Positions 37,043 to 45,722 of a stretch of DNA of 64,000 nucleotides are shown here, one piece after another. Position 1 is the stretch's first letter. Each line of letters opens with the position of its first letter. The position numbers and the translations under genes are program-made. Origin of the DNA: Streptomyces niger (lineage in GTDB: Bacteria > Actinomycetota > Actinomycetes > Streptomycetales > Streptomycetaceae); contig NZ_JOFQ01000023.1 in the NCBI RefSeq assembly GCF_000718305.1, forward strand, positions 62,001 through 126,000, written 5' to 3'. The notes beneath the pieces are model-generated. The model was not told the origin of the DNA, searched no databases, and saw only the letters and a list, made by a program, of their open reading frames with translations.

Positions 37043-37595
37043 GGTGCCATTGCCGCAGGCGAATCGCCGCGGTAGTCGCGGCGGAGCACTGTCGCAGCAC
37101 GACTACGCGAAGCACTATCGCAGCACGACTACGCGGAGCACTGTGGCAGCACGACTACGGTGGTGCCGTGCGGCGGGTGCCCTCGAAAACCATCATTGAG
37201 GTGGTGTACTCCTCACACTCCATGTCCCTCGCAACACCTGTCGTCGACACGCACGCACGTGATCGGTCGTCGTGTGAACTGTCGGGTACCGCGCATCGGT
37301 AGCCGATGCCGGCCTCGTGGCCGCTGTGGTGACCGGCCGTGCGCTCCGAGAGGCGACTGCAGGGCGGAACCACGTACGACCTCCTGGGCGGCCCTCACCT
37401 CATCGTCGTTCTCGAAGGCCCATGTACTGCCCGCATCGATAGACACGGGCGAGGACGGACCCGGACGGTCGGGCGTCTGATGAAACACCGTGTGTCGGGC
37501 CGGAGGATCACATCAGCTGTGCGGGGACGTCGGTAGGTCGGGATAACTGGCGCCTGGCCGGTGGCACGGCGGTAATCGCTGGATACGCTCCCGTC
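37043..37595. other. Intergenic with a 26-bp array
   Basis: Divergent promoter region of the zinc-ribbon and SnoaL-like genes. Apart from the array at 37081-37158 nothing is recognised. Confidence 0.5.
37081..37158. repeat. 26-bp tandem array (x3)
   Basis: Units at 37081, 37107 and 37133, with the shared end gcagcacgactac and an inner AGCACT. Each differs by one to three bases. It is about 40-115 bases upstream of the zinc-ribbon start. Confidence 0.95.
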
Positions 37596-38012
37596 ATGTC
37601 CGACTCAGCCGACGCCATCAGCCAGCGCAATGCCGAAGTGGTCCGCCGCTACCTTCGAGTGTTCGAGACACAGGACGTCGATGAGCTCGCAGAACTCGTC
37701 GCCGAAGATGTGCTTGTCCATGGAGCAGGCCGGAACGTACAGGGTCGACGCTATCCGGAGGCTGCGGTTCTGACTCCGGGCCTCTCCAACTGCCGTGTGC
37801 GGGTGGACGTCCTCTTCGCCGCTGAAGACCGCGTCACCGTGGCCTTCACCTTGACCTACCACCACGACCGCACCGGGCGCGACCTGACCATGACGGGCGT
37901 GAAGTCCTACCGTCTGAGGGAAGGCCGCATCGTCGAGTTCTGGGGCGAGACCGACCTGTACGGACTCCTTCGTCAGGCCGGGCTCATTCCCGAGCGGATT
38001 CCTCCCTTCTGA
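37596..38012 (+). CDS. SnoaL/NTF2-like protein
   Basis: A 138-residue NTF2-like fold: NAEVVRRYLRVFETQDVDEL, ELVAEDVLVHGAG, then the beta sheet RVRVDVLFAAEDRVTVAFTL and MTGVKSYRLREGRIVEFWGE. The family covers polyketide cyclases, isomerases and many unassigned small-molecule enzymes. There is no signal peptide. It stands alone, so the substrate is open. Confidence 0.85.
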   Translation: MSDSADAISQRNAEVVRRYLRVFETQDVDELAELVAEDVLVHGAGRNVQGRRYPEAAVLTPGLSNCRVRVDVLFAAEDRVTVAFTLTYHHDRTGRDLTMTGVKSYRLREGRIVEFWGETDLYGLLRQAGLIPERIPPF

Positions 38013-38193
38013 GAGACGGCGACCGGCGACGCGGATCGACTCCGTCATCCGGCGGCGTTTGTCGATGAGTTAGGGAGGTGGTCGGCCCGGGCCCCAGGAG
38101 CCGGGGGACGTTCGTCAGCCGAACAGGCCGTGACCGGTTGCGGTGTCTGTCAGCGTCCAGCCGTTGTCAGTGCCTGCTGGCAGGATCACCGGC

Positions 38194-38622
38194 ATGACAC
38201 CGTTGCTTCTCACCGACATCGAACGAGCCATCCGCAGCAGTTGGAGTGCCGAGACGTGCACGCCGGAGTTCCGATCGCGGTGGACCACGGACAATCCGGC
38301 CCGGGACCAGTGCGGGGTGACCGCCATGGTGCTCAATGACCTGCTGGGAGGGGAGTTGATCCGGGGAGAAGTCCACGTAAACGGAGAGCGCGTGGACTAC
38401 CACTGGTGGAACCGCCTGGGGATGGGCGTGGAGATCGACCTCACCCGCGAACAGTTCGGGCCGGAGGAGATCGTCACGGAAGGCATGGTGATCGCCCGCC
38501 CGCCTGTGGCCGAGTGGAGCCGGCTCCGTGAGGAGTACGAGCTTCTCCGCAACCGCGTCGCGGAAAGGCTCAATCGGCAACAGGCAGCGGTCTCTGCGAC
38601 CGCGTCTCGTCAGCCGTCTTGA
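38194..38622 (+). CDS. YunG-family protein
   Basis: A 142-residue protein of the YunG type: RSSWSAETCTPEFRSRWTTD, then NPARDQCGVTAMVLNDLLGG and VDYHWWNRLGMGVEIDLTRE. The Cys in QCGVTA and the His/Asp in the later segments recall a papain-like arrangement, but no activity is established for the family. ATG 38194 has AGGA upstream. Single gene. Confidence 0.8.
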   Translation: MTPLLLTDIERAIRSSWSAETCTPEFRSRWTTDNPARDQCGVTAMVLNDLLGGELIRGEVHVNGERVDYHWWNRLGMGVEIDLTREQFGPEEIVTEGMVIARPPVAEWSRLREEYELLRNRVAERLNRQQAAVSATASRQPS

Positions 38623-39168
38623 AGTGGAACCGACGGGAGGGGGGCGGCGACATCCGTAGTCATCCATGGTCAAGGCATCGCCCGACGCTTTCGCCGACAC
38701 TGTGAGCGAACTCGAGCCCGTCCTCGACGTCGACTGTGGCCCGGTTCCATGACCGCCTCATGCCGCTTCAGCGTCGCCTCTGCCATCGTCCTCGACCTCG
38801 GCCTCGGCCCCGGCCTCGATGAAGCGTCCCTCGGCGGCGTGCTCGACTGGTGGCCACTGTTCAACCTCCCCAACCTCCCTGGTGACATGCTTCCCAACAA
38901 CCTCGCCCTGTTCGCGATACGCACCGAGGCCTACGGAGGAGTGGGCGAAGGTGGCAGGCGGAGGTGGAAGGCGCAGGCGGAGTCGGAGGCGGAGGAGTGG
39001 GCGCAGGCGGCACAGGGCCCGTATCGGAACACTGTGCCGCCACCGTCACCTACCGCTGTGCGTCGTTCGGACGCTTCTCTCGTGCCAAGCTGCCGCCCAT
39101 CCTGCCGAGACGGTACTCGTGACTCGATCTCACCGCACTGTGAGGCGGCGTGCGCCCGACGCGGTCGA
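38623..39168. other. Intergenic, nothing recognised
   Basis: About 545 bases downstream of YunG and of rph (converging). A Gly/Glu-coding ggaggcggagg stretch near 38945-39005 is the only feature. Confidence 0.45.
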
Positions 39169-41970
39169 TCAAGACAGGATCTCGATGTACCCGTTGGTTC
39201 CGTGTACGCGGATACGCTGCCCGTCGCGGATCAGTCGGGTGGCCTGTTCCACGCCCACGACGGCCGGCAGGCCGTACTCCCGGGCGATCACTGCGCCATG
39301 GGTCATCAGGCCACCTACCTCCGTCACCAGGCCCGCGATCCCGACGAACAGGGGCGACCAACTGGGATCCGTGTACGACGTGACCAGGATGTCACCCGTC
39401 TGAAGATCGGCGTCCGCCATGTCAAGGATGACGCGGGCCCTTCCCTCGATGGTCCCGGCGGACACCGGTAGGCCGACCAGGGCACCGGCCGGCACGTCAT
39501 CACGCCGATACGCCCCGGTGACGGCCTCGCCATCCGAGGTGAGCACCCGGGGCGGCGTGAGTGCCTGGTACGACCGGAACGCGTCCTTGCGCCGCTGGAT
39601 GAGTCGATCATCCACCTGGTGCGAGCGCACGACGTCGTGGAACTCCTGGAACGTCAGGTAGAAGACGTCCTCCTTCTCCGAAAGCACTCCTGCCTGCACG
39701 AGGCGTTCGGCCTCCGCCAGCAGAGCCTGCTTGTAGATGAAGTAGCGGCTGACGATGCCGTACTTCGGGTACTCCCGGTACCCGATGAAGGTGCGGACCC
39801 GGTCGATCATCCGCTTGGTCTCGTCGGCCTTCTGGTCCCCGTCCGGCAGGGCCCGCAAGCGTGAGAGTACGTCCCGTTCCTTCTTCAGCGCTTCCTGCCG
39901 GCCTTCCTCGAAGCGCCGCTGGGCAGCGCCCGGTGCGAAGTTCCTGACGTTGTCGAGGATCACGGGTACGAGTGTGGTGGGACGCTCGCGCCACCGCGGC
40001 CTCGTGATGTCGATCTCGCCGACGCAACGCATGCCGTACCGGTCGAGGTAGGCCTCGATGGCGTCACGCGCTTCGGCCCCGCCGGCAATGTTCGCCAGTT
40101 CCTCCAGGAAGTCCTCGTCCTTGACGTCCTGCAGGAACGCCACCACCTCCGCATGCGGGCGGACCACGTCCGCGACGTCGAGCAGCGCCAGTCCCATCTC
40201 CGAGGTGATGTTCCCGGGGGCGGACAGTGTGAGCGTGTCAGCCGCGTTCTTCTCGATCTCGCCCAGCCACTCCTGCAGATGGTCGTTCAACCACCACGTG
40301 GCCTCCATCCCCGCCATGATCGCCTGGAAGCTCAGCGGATCGCTGAGGACTCGCTTGTGCTCGGCGAAGGCCTCCAGCAGGAAGTCGAACAACGCCGGCC
40401 CGGTCTTCGTCCGGATGTCGCGCTCCAGTGCGGCGATGGACGCCTGGCTGCGCTCGATCAGCTCGGTGACGACGGCCGGATCGTTCTCGATCGGGGCGGA
40501 TGCGCCACCGACCGTCGGCTTGCCAGCCTTGCCAGGGGTGCCAGGGGTGCCAGACTTGCTAGACCCGACACTCCTGGGAGCGCCGGGAGGCCCGCCGGGG
40601 CCCGTATCCGGAAGCGACAGGACGAAATCTTCGCGGTCGAGGACGGTTTCCAGCGCGTCCCTGACCAGCGGATCACCTCTCCCCATGAGGTCAAGGAGGC
40701 CAGCGCGGCTGGCGGGCGAGGCCAGGCGCCGGGTGACATCGACGAACAGCCTCCCGCCGGCCTCGTGCATCGGCACCATCGCCGTCAGCTGCCACACGGA
40801 AAGCCCGAGGGGTTTCATGGGGTCGGTCATCATCTGCTGATGGCCGACGGAGACGTAGATGTGATTCTCCCGGTCGTCGACCTCCGGGATGGGAAACAGC
40901 GTCGTGATCGGACGGGTCTGCACGATGCGAAAACCATCGTCGACCAGGCACCACTCGATGTCCTGCGGGCGGCCGAAGTGTGTTTCGATCCGCCGCCCGA
41001 GCTGCACGAGCCGTACGACCTGCGCGTCCGTCAGCGTCGGCTGCTTCTGCCGCTGCGAGTCGACCGCCACTTCCTGCGTACCGCCGGACGGCAGGGCGTG
41101 CACGGCACGCTGTTTGGCGGCGATGGTCTTGCCGACGACCTCGCCGTGTCGCACTGTGAAGACATCCGGGTTCACCAGGCCGGAAACCAGGGCCTCACCG
41201 AGCCCGAAGCCGGCGTCCACGGTGGCGACGTTCCGGTTGCCCGTGACGGGGTCGGCCGTGAACAGGATGCCGGACGCATACGGAAACACCATCTGCTGCA
41301 CGACCACGGCCATGTGCACCGAACGGTGATCGATGCCGTTCTGTTGGCGGTAGATCACCGCCCGCTCGGTGAACAGTGAGGCCCAGCACCGGCTGACGTG
41401 CCTCAGGATCGCCGTCCGCCCCACCACGTTCAGGTACGTGTCCTGCTGGCCGGCGAAGGACGCCGTCGGCAGGTCCTCTGCCGTCGCGCTGGATCGCACG
41501 GCGTAGGCGGCCTGGTCGCCGAGTCGGGTGAGAGTGCTGGTGATCGCCGACGCAATATCTCCCGGGATGGTGATTCCCTCGATGGTTTCTCGGATCTCCG
41601 CGCTGAGCGTCCGGATCGCCTCCCGGTCATCCGGGTCCAGGCGCGACAGCTGATCGAGGCGAACGTCGATCGACGGCTCTTGTGCCAGGGTCTGCCGGAA
41701 GGCGTCCGTCGTCACGCAGAAGCCGGCCGGCACGTCGACGCCGTCGATCCGCGACAGTGCGCCCAGATGCGCGCCTTTACCACCGACGACCCCGCCGATC
41801 CCGCCAATCTCGCCGTTCTCGCCGCTTCCGACCCGAGCGTCACCGATCTCGCCGCTTCCGACCCGAGAGTCACCGATCTCGCCGCTTCCAACCTGAGACT
41901 CGCCGATCTCGCCGATACCGACCTGAGACTCGCCGATCTCCTCAAGGCCCAGCACGTACTGATCGATCAC
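39169..41970 (-). CDS. rph: Rifampin phosphotransferase
   Basis: A 933-residue Rph, which phosphorylates rifamycins with ATP by a PEP-synthase-like swivelling His domain. The ATP-grasp part includes VVGGKGAHLGALSRIDG, VPAGFCVTTDAF, AVRSSATAEDLPTASFAGQQ and IEWCLVDDGFRIVQTRPITT. The rifampin-binding domain lies in the middle. The His domain near the C-terminus has GGLMTHGAVIAREYGLPAVV with the catalytic His. GTG 41970 follows GGAGG at seven bases. Two in-frame insertions make it longer than the usual about 870 residues: a 10-residue x4 repeat just before GGKG, and a Gly/Pro/Lys stretch near residue 465. A RAE lies upstream, so rifamycin induction is expected. Confidence 0.93.
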   Translation of the reverse strand: MIDQYVLGLEEIGESQVGIGEIGESQVGSGEIGDSRVGSGEIGDARVGSGENGEIGGIGGVVGGKGAHLGALSRIDGVDVPAGFCVTTDAFRQTLAQEPSIDVRLDQLSRLDPDDREAIRTLSAEIRETIEGITIPGDIASAITSTLTRLGDQAAYAVRSSATAEDLPTASFAGQQDTYLNVVGRTAILRHVSRCWASLFTERAVIYRQQNGIDHRSVHMAVVVQQMVFPYASGILFTADPVTGNRNVATVDAGFGLGEALVSGLVNPDVFTVRHGEVVGKTIAAKQRAVHALPSGGTQEVAVDSQRQKQPTLTDAQVVRLVQLGRRIETHFGRPQDIEWCLVDDGFRIVQTRPITTLFPIPEVDDRENHIYVSVGHQQMMTDPMKPLGLSVWQLTAMVPMHEAGGRLFVDVTRRLASPASRAGLLDLMGRGDPLVRDALETVLDREDFVLSLPDTGPGGPPGAPRSVGSSKSGTPGTPGKAGKPTVGGASAPIENDPAVVTELIERSQASIAALERDIRTKTGPALFDFLLEAFAEHKRVLSDPLSFQAIMAGMEATWWLNDHLQEWLGEIEKNAADTLTLSAPGNITSEMGLALLDVADVVRPHAEVVAFLQDVKDEDFLEELANIAGGAEARDAIEAYLDRYGMRCVGEIDITRPRWRERPTTLVPVILDNVRNFAPGAAQRRFEEGRQEALKKERDVLSRLRALPDGDQKADETKRMIDRVRTFIGYREYPKYGIVSRYFIYKQALLAEAERLVQAGVLSEKEDVFYLTFQEFHDVVRSHQVDDRLIQRRKDAFRSYQALTPPRVLTSDGEAVTGAYRRDDVPAGALVGLPVSAGTIEGRARVILDMADADLQTGDILVTSYTDPSWSPLFVGIAGLVTEVGGLMTHGAVIAREYGLPAVVGVEQATRLIRDGQRIRVHGTNGYIEILS
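41821..41940. repeat. 30-bp in-frame tandem array (x4) in rph
   Basis: Units at 41821, 41851, 41881 and 41911, each starting gccgcttccgacc-like and ending gccgatctc-like, plus a partial copy at 41801. They encode Gly-Glu-Ile-Gly-Asp-Ser-Arg-Val-Gly-Ser-type decamers. Confidence 0.95.
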
Positions 41971-42342
41971 TGCGACACCTCCGAGGCCGTCCTGCTCCGC
42001 TGCTGCACTGCGCTTGCCGATCGAACCACCGATGCGACCGTCTCCCCCGAACCTGCTGCCGTCCACGTCCGTGTCTTCGACCTCGTTCCCTCTGAAGAAT
42101 CGACCGGCCGCTCGGCATGCCGCCCGAGCGGCGCACACACCCGCGCCCCCGCCCCGAGCGCCCGCGACCGCGCCGCCGACGCGACCACTGGTCGGACGCC
42201 ATCGCGTCCCTCGTTCATCGACAAGTACGTCGACAAGCACGCCGACGAACACATCGACGAATACATCGACAACAACACACGCACGGTGTGTCCCTCATTT
42301 CCCCAGGTTGAAGCCTCGGCCGATGATTCTGCGGCACCCCCT
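41971..42342 (-). promoter_or_regulatory. rph leader region with 12-bp array
   Basis: If transcription starts near the RAE, rph has an untranslated leader of roughly 350 bases. It contains a 12-bp array at 42217-42276 (five units, such as atcgacaagtac). The minus frame stays open to 42252 but its extra sequence is Arg/Gly-rich and not Rph-like. Confidence 0.5.
42217..42276. repeat. 12-bp tandem array (x5)
   Basis: atcgacaagtac, gtcgacaagcac, gccgacgaacac, atcgacgaatac and atcgacaacaac in direct succession. Confidence 0.88.
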
Positions 42343-42361
42343 GGGCCTTGCCGCAAGCCCC
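42343..42361 (-). promoter_or_regulatory. Rifamycin-associated element (RAE)
   Basis: On the minus strand this is GGGGCTTGCGGCAAGGCCC, the 19-bp RAE palindrome known upstream of rifamycin-inducible genes such as rph and helR in actinomycetes. It lies 373 bases before the rph start. Confidence 0.88.
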
Positions 42362-42384
42362 CCGGTGCGCTATAAGTTGAGAGT

Positions 42385-42408
42385 GGCAAGGAGAGTGCTC
42401 TCCTTGCC
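42385..42408 (+). terminator. Perfect 11-bp hairpin followed by T-rich tract
   Basis: GGCAAGGAGAG-tg-CTCTCCTTGCC is followed on the plus strand by tttatctttat. It looks like an intrinsic terminator, though no plus-strand gene ends nearby. It lies just upstream of the RAE. Confidence 0.6.
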
Positions 42409-43026
42409 TTTATCTTTATCGTGCCATCGTCCGTGCCGCGTCGTGGCACTTCACGGAGTCGCACGAACTGCTCTTCGTCCATCTGGGCGGCCTGGCGGTG
42501 CGAGAGGCTCTGCGCTGCGCGGCGGAAAACTGCCAGCCGGAGTTGATCGAGACCCGAGTGCGCCCGTTGTTCCAGCGTCCGGCCAATGCGCCGTGGGCTC
42601 CGCCCTCACCGGCTGTGCCCACCTCCGCTGGGGCCGGAAGCCACCTTCGAGGAGGAGAGGGCATCTCGCACCACTCACGGCGGCTGACCGAAGTCAGCCG
42701 AGGTCGGCCGAAGTCGACCGAAGTCGGCTTGGGCGAACTGCTCCCCCGCTCCGGCAGCCGCCCTCCTTACCCTGCCCGCGGCATCGCCGAACTGCAGTCC
42801 CCGCCCCGCGTACGCCTCCGCCGCCTTGCTACGGATGTTGGGACACCGACGTGCTCTGATCTTCGCTGCCCTCGACGCACCCGTGGCCACAACCTTCCTC
42901 GCTCACCAGTTGCAGCTCCCTCCCTCCTCGGTCTCCACCCGGAGGGGGCTGGGTAGACGGAAGACGCGTTCGTGCAGTGCGTGCGCTGAGGCAGCGTGCC
43001 GTGCGGGGCGGAGCGGGGGCAGTGGA
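42409..43026. other. About 620 bases without a supportable gene
   Basis: A plus-strand frame starts MREALRCAAENCQPELIETR but has no known family. At 42682-42731 ccgaagtcggccgaagtcg-type 10-base units recur. Confidence 0.4.
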
Positions 43027-43953
43027 TCACTGTGAGTGGGCCGTCTGCGGGTGTCTGGCGGAAGAGGGTTGCCGGGTGGGGAGGACGCTCCGGGCCTCGG
43101 TGCGTGGGGAGGCCTCGGTGAGCAGGCCGTTGATGCGGCTGGCGAAGTCGGGGCCGGGGGTGGGCAACTCCACTTCGGGCCAGCGCAGGTAGCCGGCGGC
43201 GACGGCCGTGGGGATGTACGCCATGAGTTCGGCGACGGCCGAGGAGCGGGGGCGAACCGTGCCCTTACCGAGCCGACGTAGAACTTGCAGGATCGTGGTG
43301 GTGGAGGCGTTGGTGATCAAGGAAGCCAGTGGCGAGAAGGAGGAGGGAAGGCCAGGGCCCTTGTCCGGGTCGATGGCCGTAACCGGGTCCGAGGCCGAAG
43401 CCGAAGCCGGGCCCGGGTCCGAAGCCGGATCCGAGACCGGGTCCGTATCCGAGGCCGGGCCCGGGTCCGAAACCGAGCCCGAGACCAGCTTCGGGTGATG
43501 TTCCTGTGGGAGAACGTCGGGCGGGAGCTGGGTGTCGCCGATCTGGCGGAACCACCAGCCGGCGAGGTCACCGTCTCCCAGGGCCAGGTGGTGGAGGTGG
43601 AGGCAGTAGGCGGCGGCGGTCTCTCCGGCACCCGCGGCGTACTGCCACCAAAAGCGTGCGCCGTCATCGGTACCGGTCAGCTGCAGGACGCAGGCCAGTA
43701 CCAGCGCACTGCGCGGGCCGGGGACCTGCTCGGTGACGAAGTCGGTGACCGCGGTGCTGGGGGTGTGGATGACGAGGGTTTCGCACAGTGCCCGCAGGTC
43801 ATCGGCAGCCGTGCTGGACGCACGGTCCGGCAGTGGCCGGGCGTCGGTGGGTACGGTATGGGGCGATGTGGTGGTGGGCGGGACGGTGTCGCGGGGCATG
43901 TGGCGCTCGCGCACCAGCAGGGCCCGGGAGAGCATGTCGTCGATGCGAGTCAT
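43027..43953 (-). CDS. Hypothetical protein, last gene of coupled regulator operon
   Basis: A 308-residue protein. An N-terminal helix (MTRIDDMLSRALLVRERHMP) and a Thr/Pro linker precede an alpha-helical part: LCETLVIHTPSTAVTDFVTE, ARFWWQYAAGAGETAAAYCL, GDLAGWWFRQIGDTQLP. A low-complexity Ser-Asp-Pro tract from simple repeats follows (residues about 165-210), then a closing helical stretch. Its ATG overlaps the upstream stop (ATGA), so translation is coupled to the sigma-like gene. I know such proteins beside XRE/sigma-like regulators in Streptomyces, without a proven role. Confidence 0.75.
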   Translation of the reverse strand: MTRIDDMLSRALLVRERHMPRDTVPPTTTSPHTVPTDARPLPDRASSTAADDLRALCETLVIHTPSTAVTDFVTEQVPGPRSALVLACVLQLTGTDDGARFWWQYAAGAGETAAAYCLHLHHLALGDGDLAGWWFRQIGDTQLPPDVLPQEHHPKLVSGSVSDPGPASDTDPVSDPASDPGPASASASDPVTAIDPDKGPGLPSSFSPLASLITNASTTTILQVLRRLGKGTVRPRSSAVAELMAYIPTAVAAGYLRWPEVELPTPGPDFASRINGLLTEASPRTEARSVLPTRQPSSARHPQTAHSQ

Positions 43954-44855
43954 GAAGTGTTCCCTTCGGTCTCGGACGGCGGGCAGAGGACGCTCTCCAG
44001 GAAGATGCCTGCGTAACGCTCGTCGGACTCCACTGCGGGCAGTGGGATGCCGAGGAGGGCAGAGGCTTGCTCGGGAGTGAACCCGCACAGTTTGCGTAGC
44101 ACCATGACGTCGAGCTGGTGGTCGGGCAGGCGGCTCATCGCCGTGAAGAGTTCGAGGCTTTCTGTCAGCTGGGTGATGTGGCCGGTCACGGTGGTCTGGT
44201 CGTGCAGAGCAACGGTGTCGAAGGCGGCCCTGGCCAGCTCGGGACGACCGTCCAGGTGGGGTGTCTTGGACATGACGGTGGAGCGCAACACCTGCCAGGC
44301 GAAACGCCGGATGTCGGGGCTGGAGAGGGCGTCGTTCCAGCGCAGCCAGAGGATGTCGAAGGTGTCGGAGACGGCGGTGTCGCGCTGGTCGTCGTCGAGG
44401 AAGACCTGGGCGTAGCGGCGGTAGTCCGCCTCAGCCAGTTCGCGGAAGGCGCGGTGGTCCAAGGGTGGGGCCGTGGGGGTGAGGGTGAGGGTGGGTTTCT
44501 CGCTACAGCCGTCAACCCACTCGCGACTCTTGTGGGCTTCCAGTGCTGCCTGCCGCCAGAGCTGGTAGAGGGGCCAACCGGGCATTTTCAGCTCGGTGGA
44601 CAGGCTGAGGACGATCTCCCAGCGCGGGTACAGCCCGACCCCACGCAACAGTTCGGAGAGCTTGGACTTGGCGAAGCGGATCCGGTGGCTGAGCTCGCTC
44701 AGGGTGAGCCCGCTGCTGAGGTAGGTGGCGCGTATGGGCTCCAGCCAGACGCGGTGGGCGCTGCCCACGGTGTCCGCGATCGGCCCGAGCTTGCGGCCGG
44801 GCCGAGAGGGTGCCGGTTCGGCGGGCGACGCCGGCGGCTCGGGAGGCGTCGTCAC
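43950..44855 (-). CDS. HTH/sigma-region-4-like regulator
   Basis: A 301-residue protein. A first HTH (GLTLSELSHRIRFAKSKLSE) is followed by helices with KMPGWPLYQLWRQAA. The C-terminal part, MSRLPDHQLDVMVLRKLCGF then TPEQASALLGIPLPAVESDE, is a sigma-70 region-4-like HTH. No clear region 2 is visible, so it may be an XRE regulator carrying a sigma-like tail. It overlaps the upstream gene by GTGA and the downstream gene by ATGA, so the three are one translationally coupled operon. Confidence 0.78.
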   Translation of the reverse strand: MTTPPEPPASPAEPAPSRPGRKLGPIADTVGSAHRVWLEPIRATYLSSGLTLSELSHRIRFAKSKLSELLRGVGLYPRWEIVLSLSTELKMPGWPLYQLWRQAALEAHKSREWVDGCSEKPTLTLTPTAPPLDHRAFRELAEADYRRYAQVFLDDDQRDTAVSDTFDILWLRWNDALSSPDIRRFAWQVLRSTVMSKTPHLDGRPELARAAFDTVALHDQTTVTGHITQLTESLELFTAMSRLPDHQLDVMVLRKLCGFTPEQASALLGIPLPAVESDERYAGIFLESVLCPPSETEGNTS

Positions 44856-45076
44856 GGGGCGTCGTCCTCCTGCTCCGCGGCCGGCGACACGCGGCGTCCC
44901 GGCGCCGAGACGCCTCGTGCGCGGGCGGCGCGGATGATCTGCGCCACGGGCACTCCGAGGGCCGGTGCCAGCGCGATGGCGGCGGTCACCTGACCGGCGG
45001 CCACCATCGCCACACTCCAGGCGAATACCGACACGATCGCGGTCACGGTGATGACCGTTATCTGCCTGTTGCTCAT
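44852..45076 (-). CDS. Small membrane protein, first gene of coupled operon
   Basis: A 74-residue protein with two hydrophobic segments: ITVITVTAIVSVFAWSVAMV and then VTAAIALAPALGVPVAQII. A charged C-terminal tail (RARGVSAPGRRVSPAAEQED) faces presumably the cytoplasm. AAGGGAG precedes the ATG. Coupled to a DNA-binding protein, it could be a membrane sensor or anchor for it; that is inference. Confidence 0.7.
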   Translation of the reverse strand: MSNRQITVITVTAIVSVFAWSVAMVAAGQVTAAIALAPALGVPVAQIIRAARARGVSAPGRRVSPAAEQEDDAP

Positions 45077-45440
45077 ACGACTCCCTTGTCGTTGATGCTG
45101 TCGATGTCAGCCCTGTCCACGGCGGTCCGTTGGGCATCCGCCGAGAACCCCCGGGCGGGCGGGTGCCGAACCGCCGCCCGAGAGGTGAAACAGCATGCAT
45201 GAGACGGGAGTTATGACGCCACGTGATCATGGCTTCACGCGCATTCACGGAACAATGGCGGTCACGGAACGCACTTCGGACGCCCCGCGATGACCGATTC
45301 AGGGCAAGTCGGCGCCCCCTTCGGCGGAAGTTCCCGGTTCTTCTTGCATTTGTGCGTCCCACCCCCGCCAATGGGATGAGGCGCCCTTGGGTGTCAGCCT
45401 TGCCCGCCCCCGTGCCGAAGATTGTTGGGGACGTGCAGCA

Positions 45441-45481
45441 CCGCTCTCGCCTGGCCGGTCCTAACGGCCAGGCGAGAGCGG
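45441..45481. other. Perfect 17-bp inverted repeat
   Basis: CCGCTCTCGCCTGGCCG pairs exactly with CGGCCAGGCGAGAGCGG across a seven-base loop. The right arm overlaps the first unit of the 27-bp array. No T-run follows, and both flanking transcripts point away, so it may be an operator or RNA element. Confidence 0.85.
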
Positions 45482-45549
45482 AACGGTCCGCAGGACGGCG
45501 AGAGCGCTACGGTCCCGCAGAACGGCGAGAGCGCTACGTTCTCGCCGGG
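45470..45549. repeat. 27-bp tandem array (x3)
   Basis: Units at 45470 (26 bases), 45496 and 45523, each with ggcgagagcg. The last two share cggcgagagcgctacg. Confidence 0.9.
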
Positions 45550-45722
45550 CAGCAGACAGCAGGACCGTAGTCCACAGCACTGACAACGCCCCGAACACCG
45601 CCGCGCCCGCCGCACCCACCGTGCCCCACCACCCATCGCCACCCACCACCACCCGCCCCCCTTCCCTCTCCCCCATCGGCGGTCGATGTCCGTTGTCAGT
45701 GCTCGATGGCACTATGCCGATC

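Larger units (their letters stand above)
45077..45722. other. Divergent intergenic region with long hairpin and 27-bp array
   Basis: No gene. Holds a 17-bp perfect hairpin (45441-45481) and a 27-bp array (45470-45549) between the coupled operon and the DUF7691 gene. Confidence 0.55.

Noticed and set aside
37081..37158. Possible CRISPR array (26-bp units)
   Set aside because: Units are contiguous with no spacers and no cas genes; it is a plain tandem repeat. The same applies to the 28-, 34- and 36-bp arrays.
40153..41379. 408-codon plus-strand frame opposite rph
   Set aside because: Shadow of rph; no motif and no start signal.
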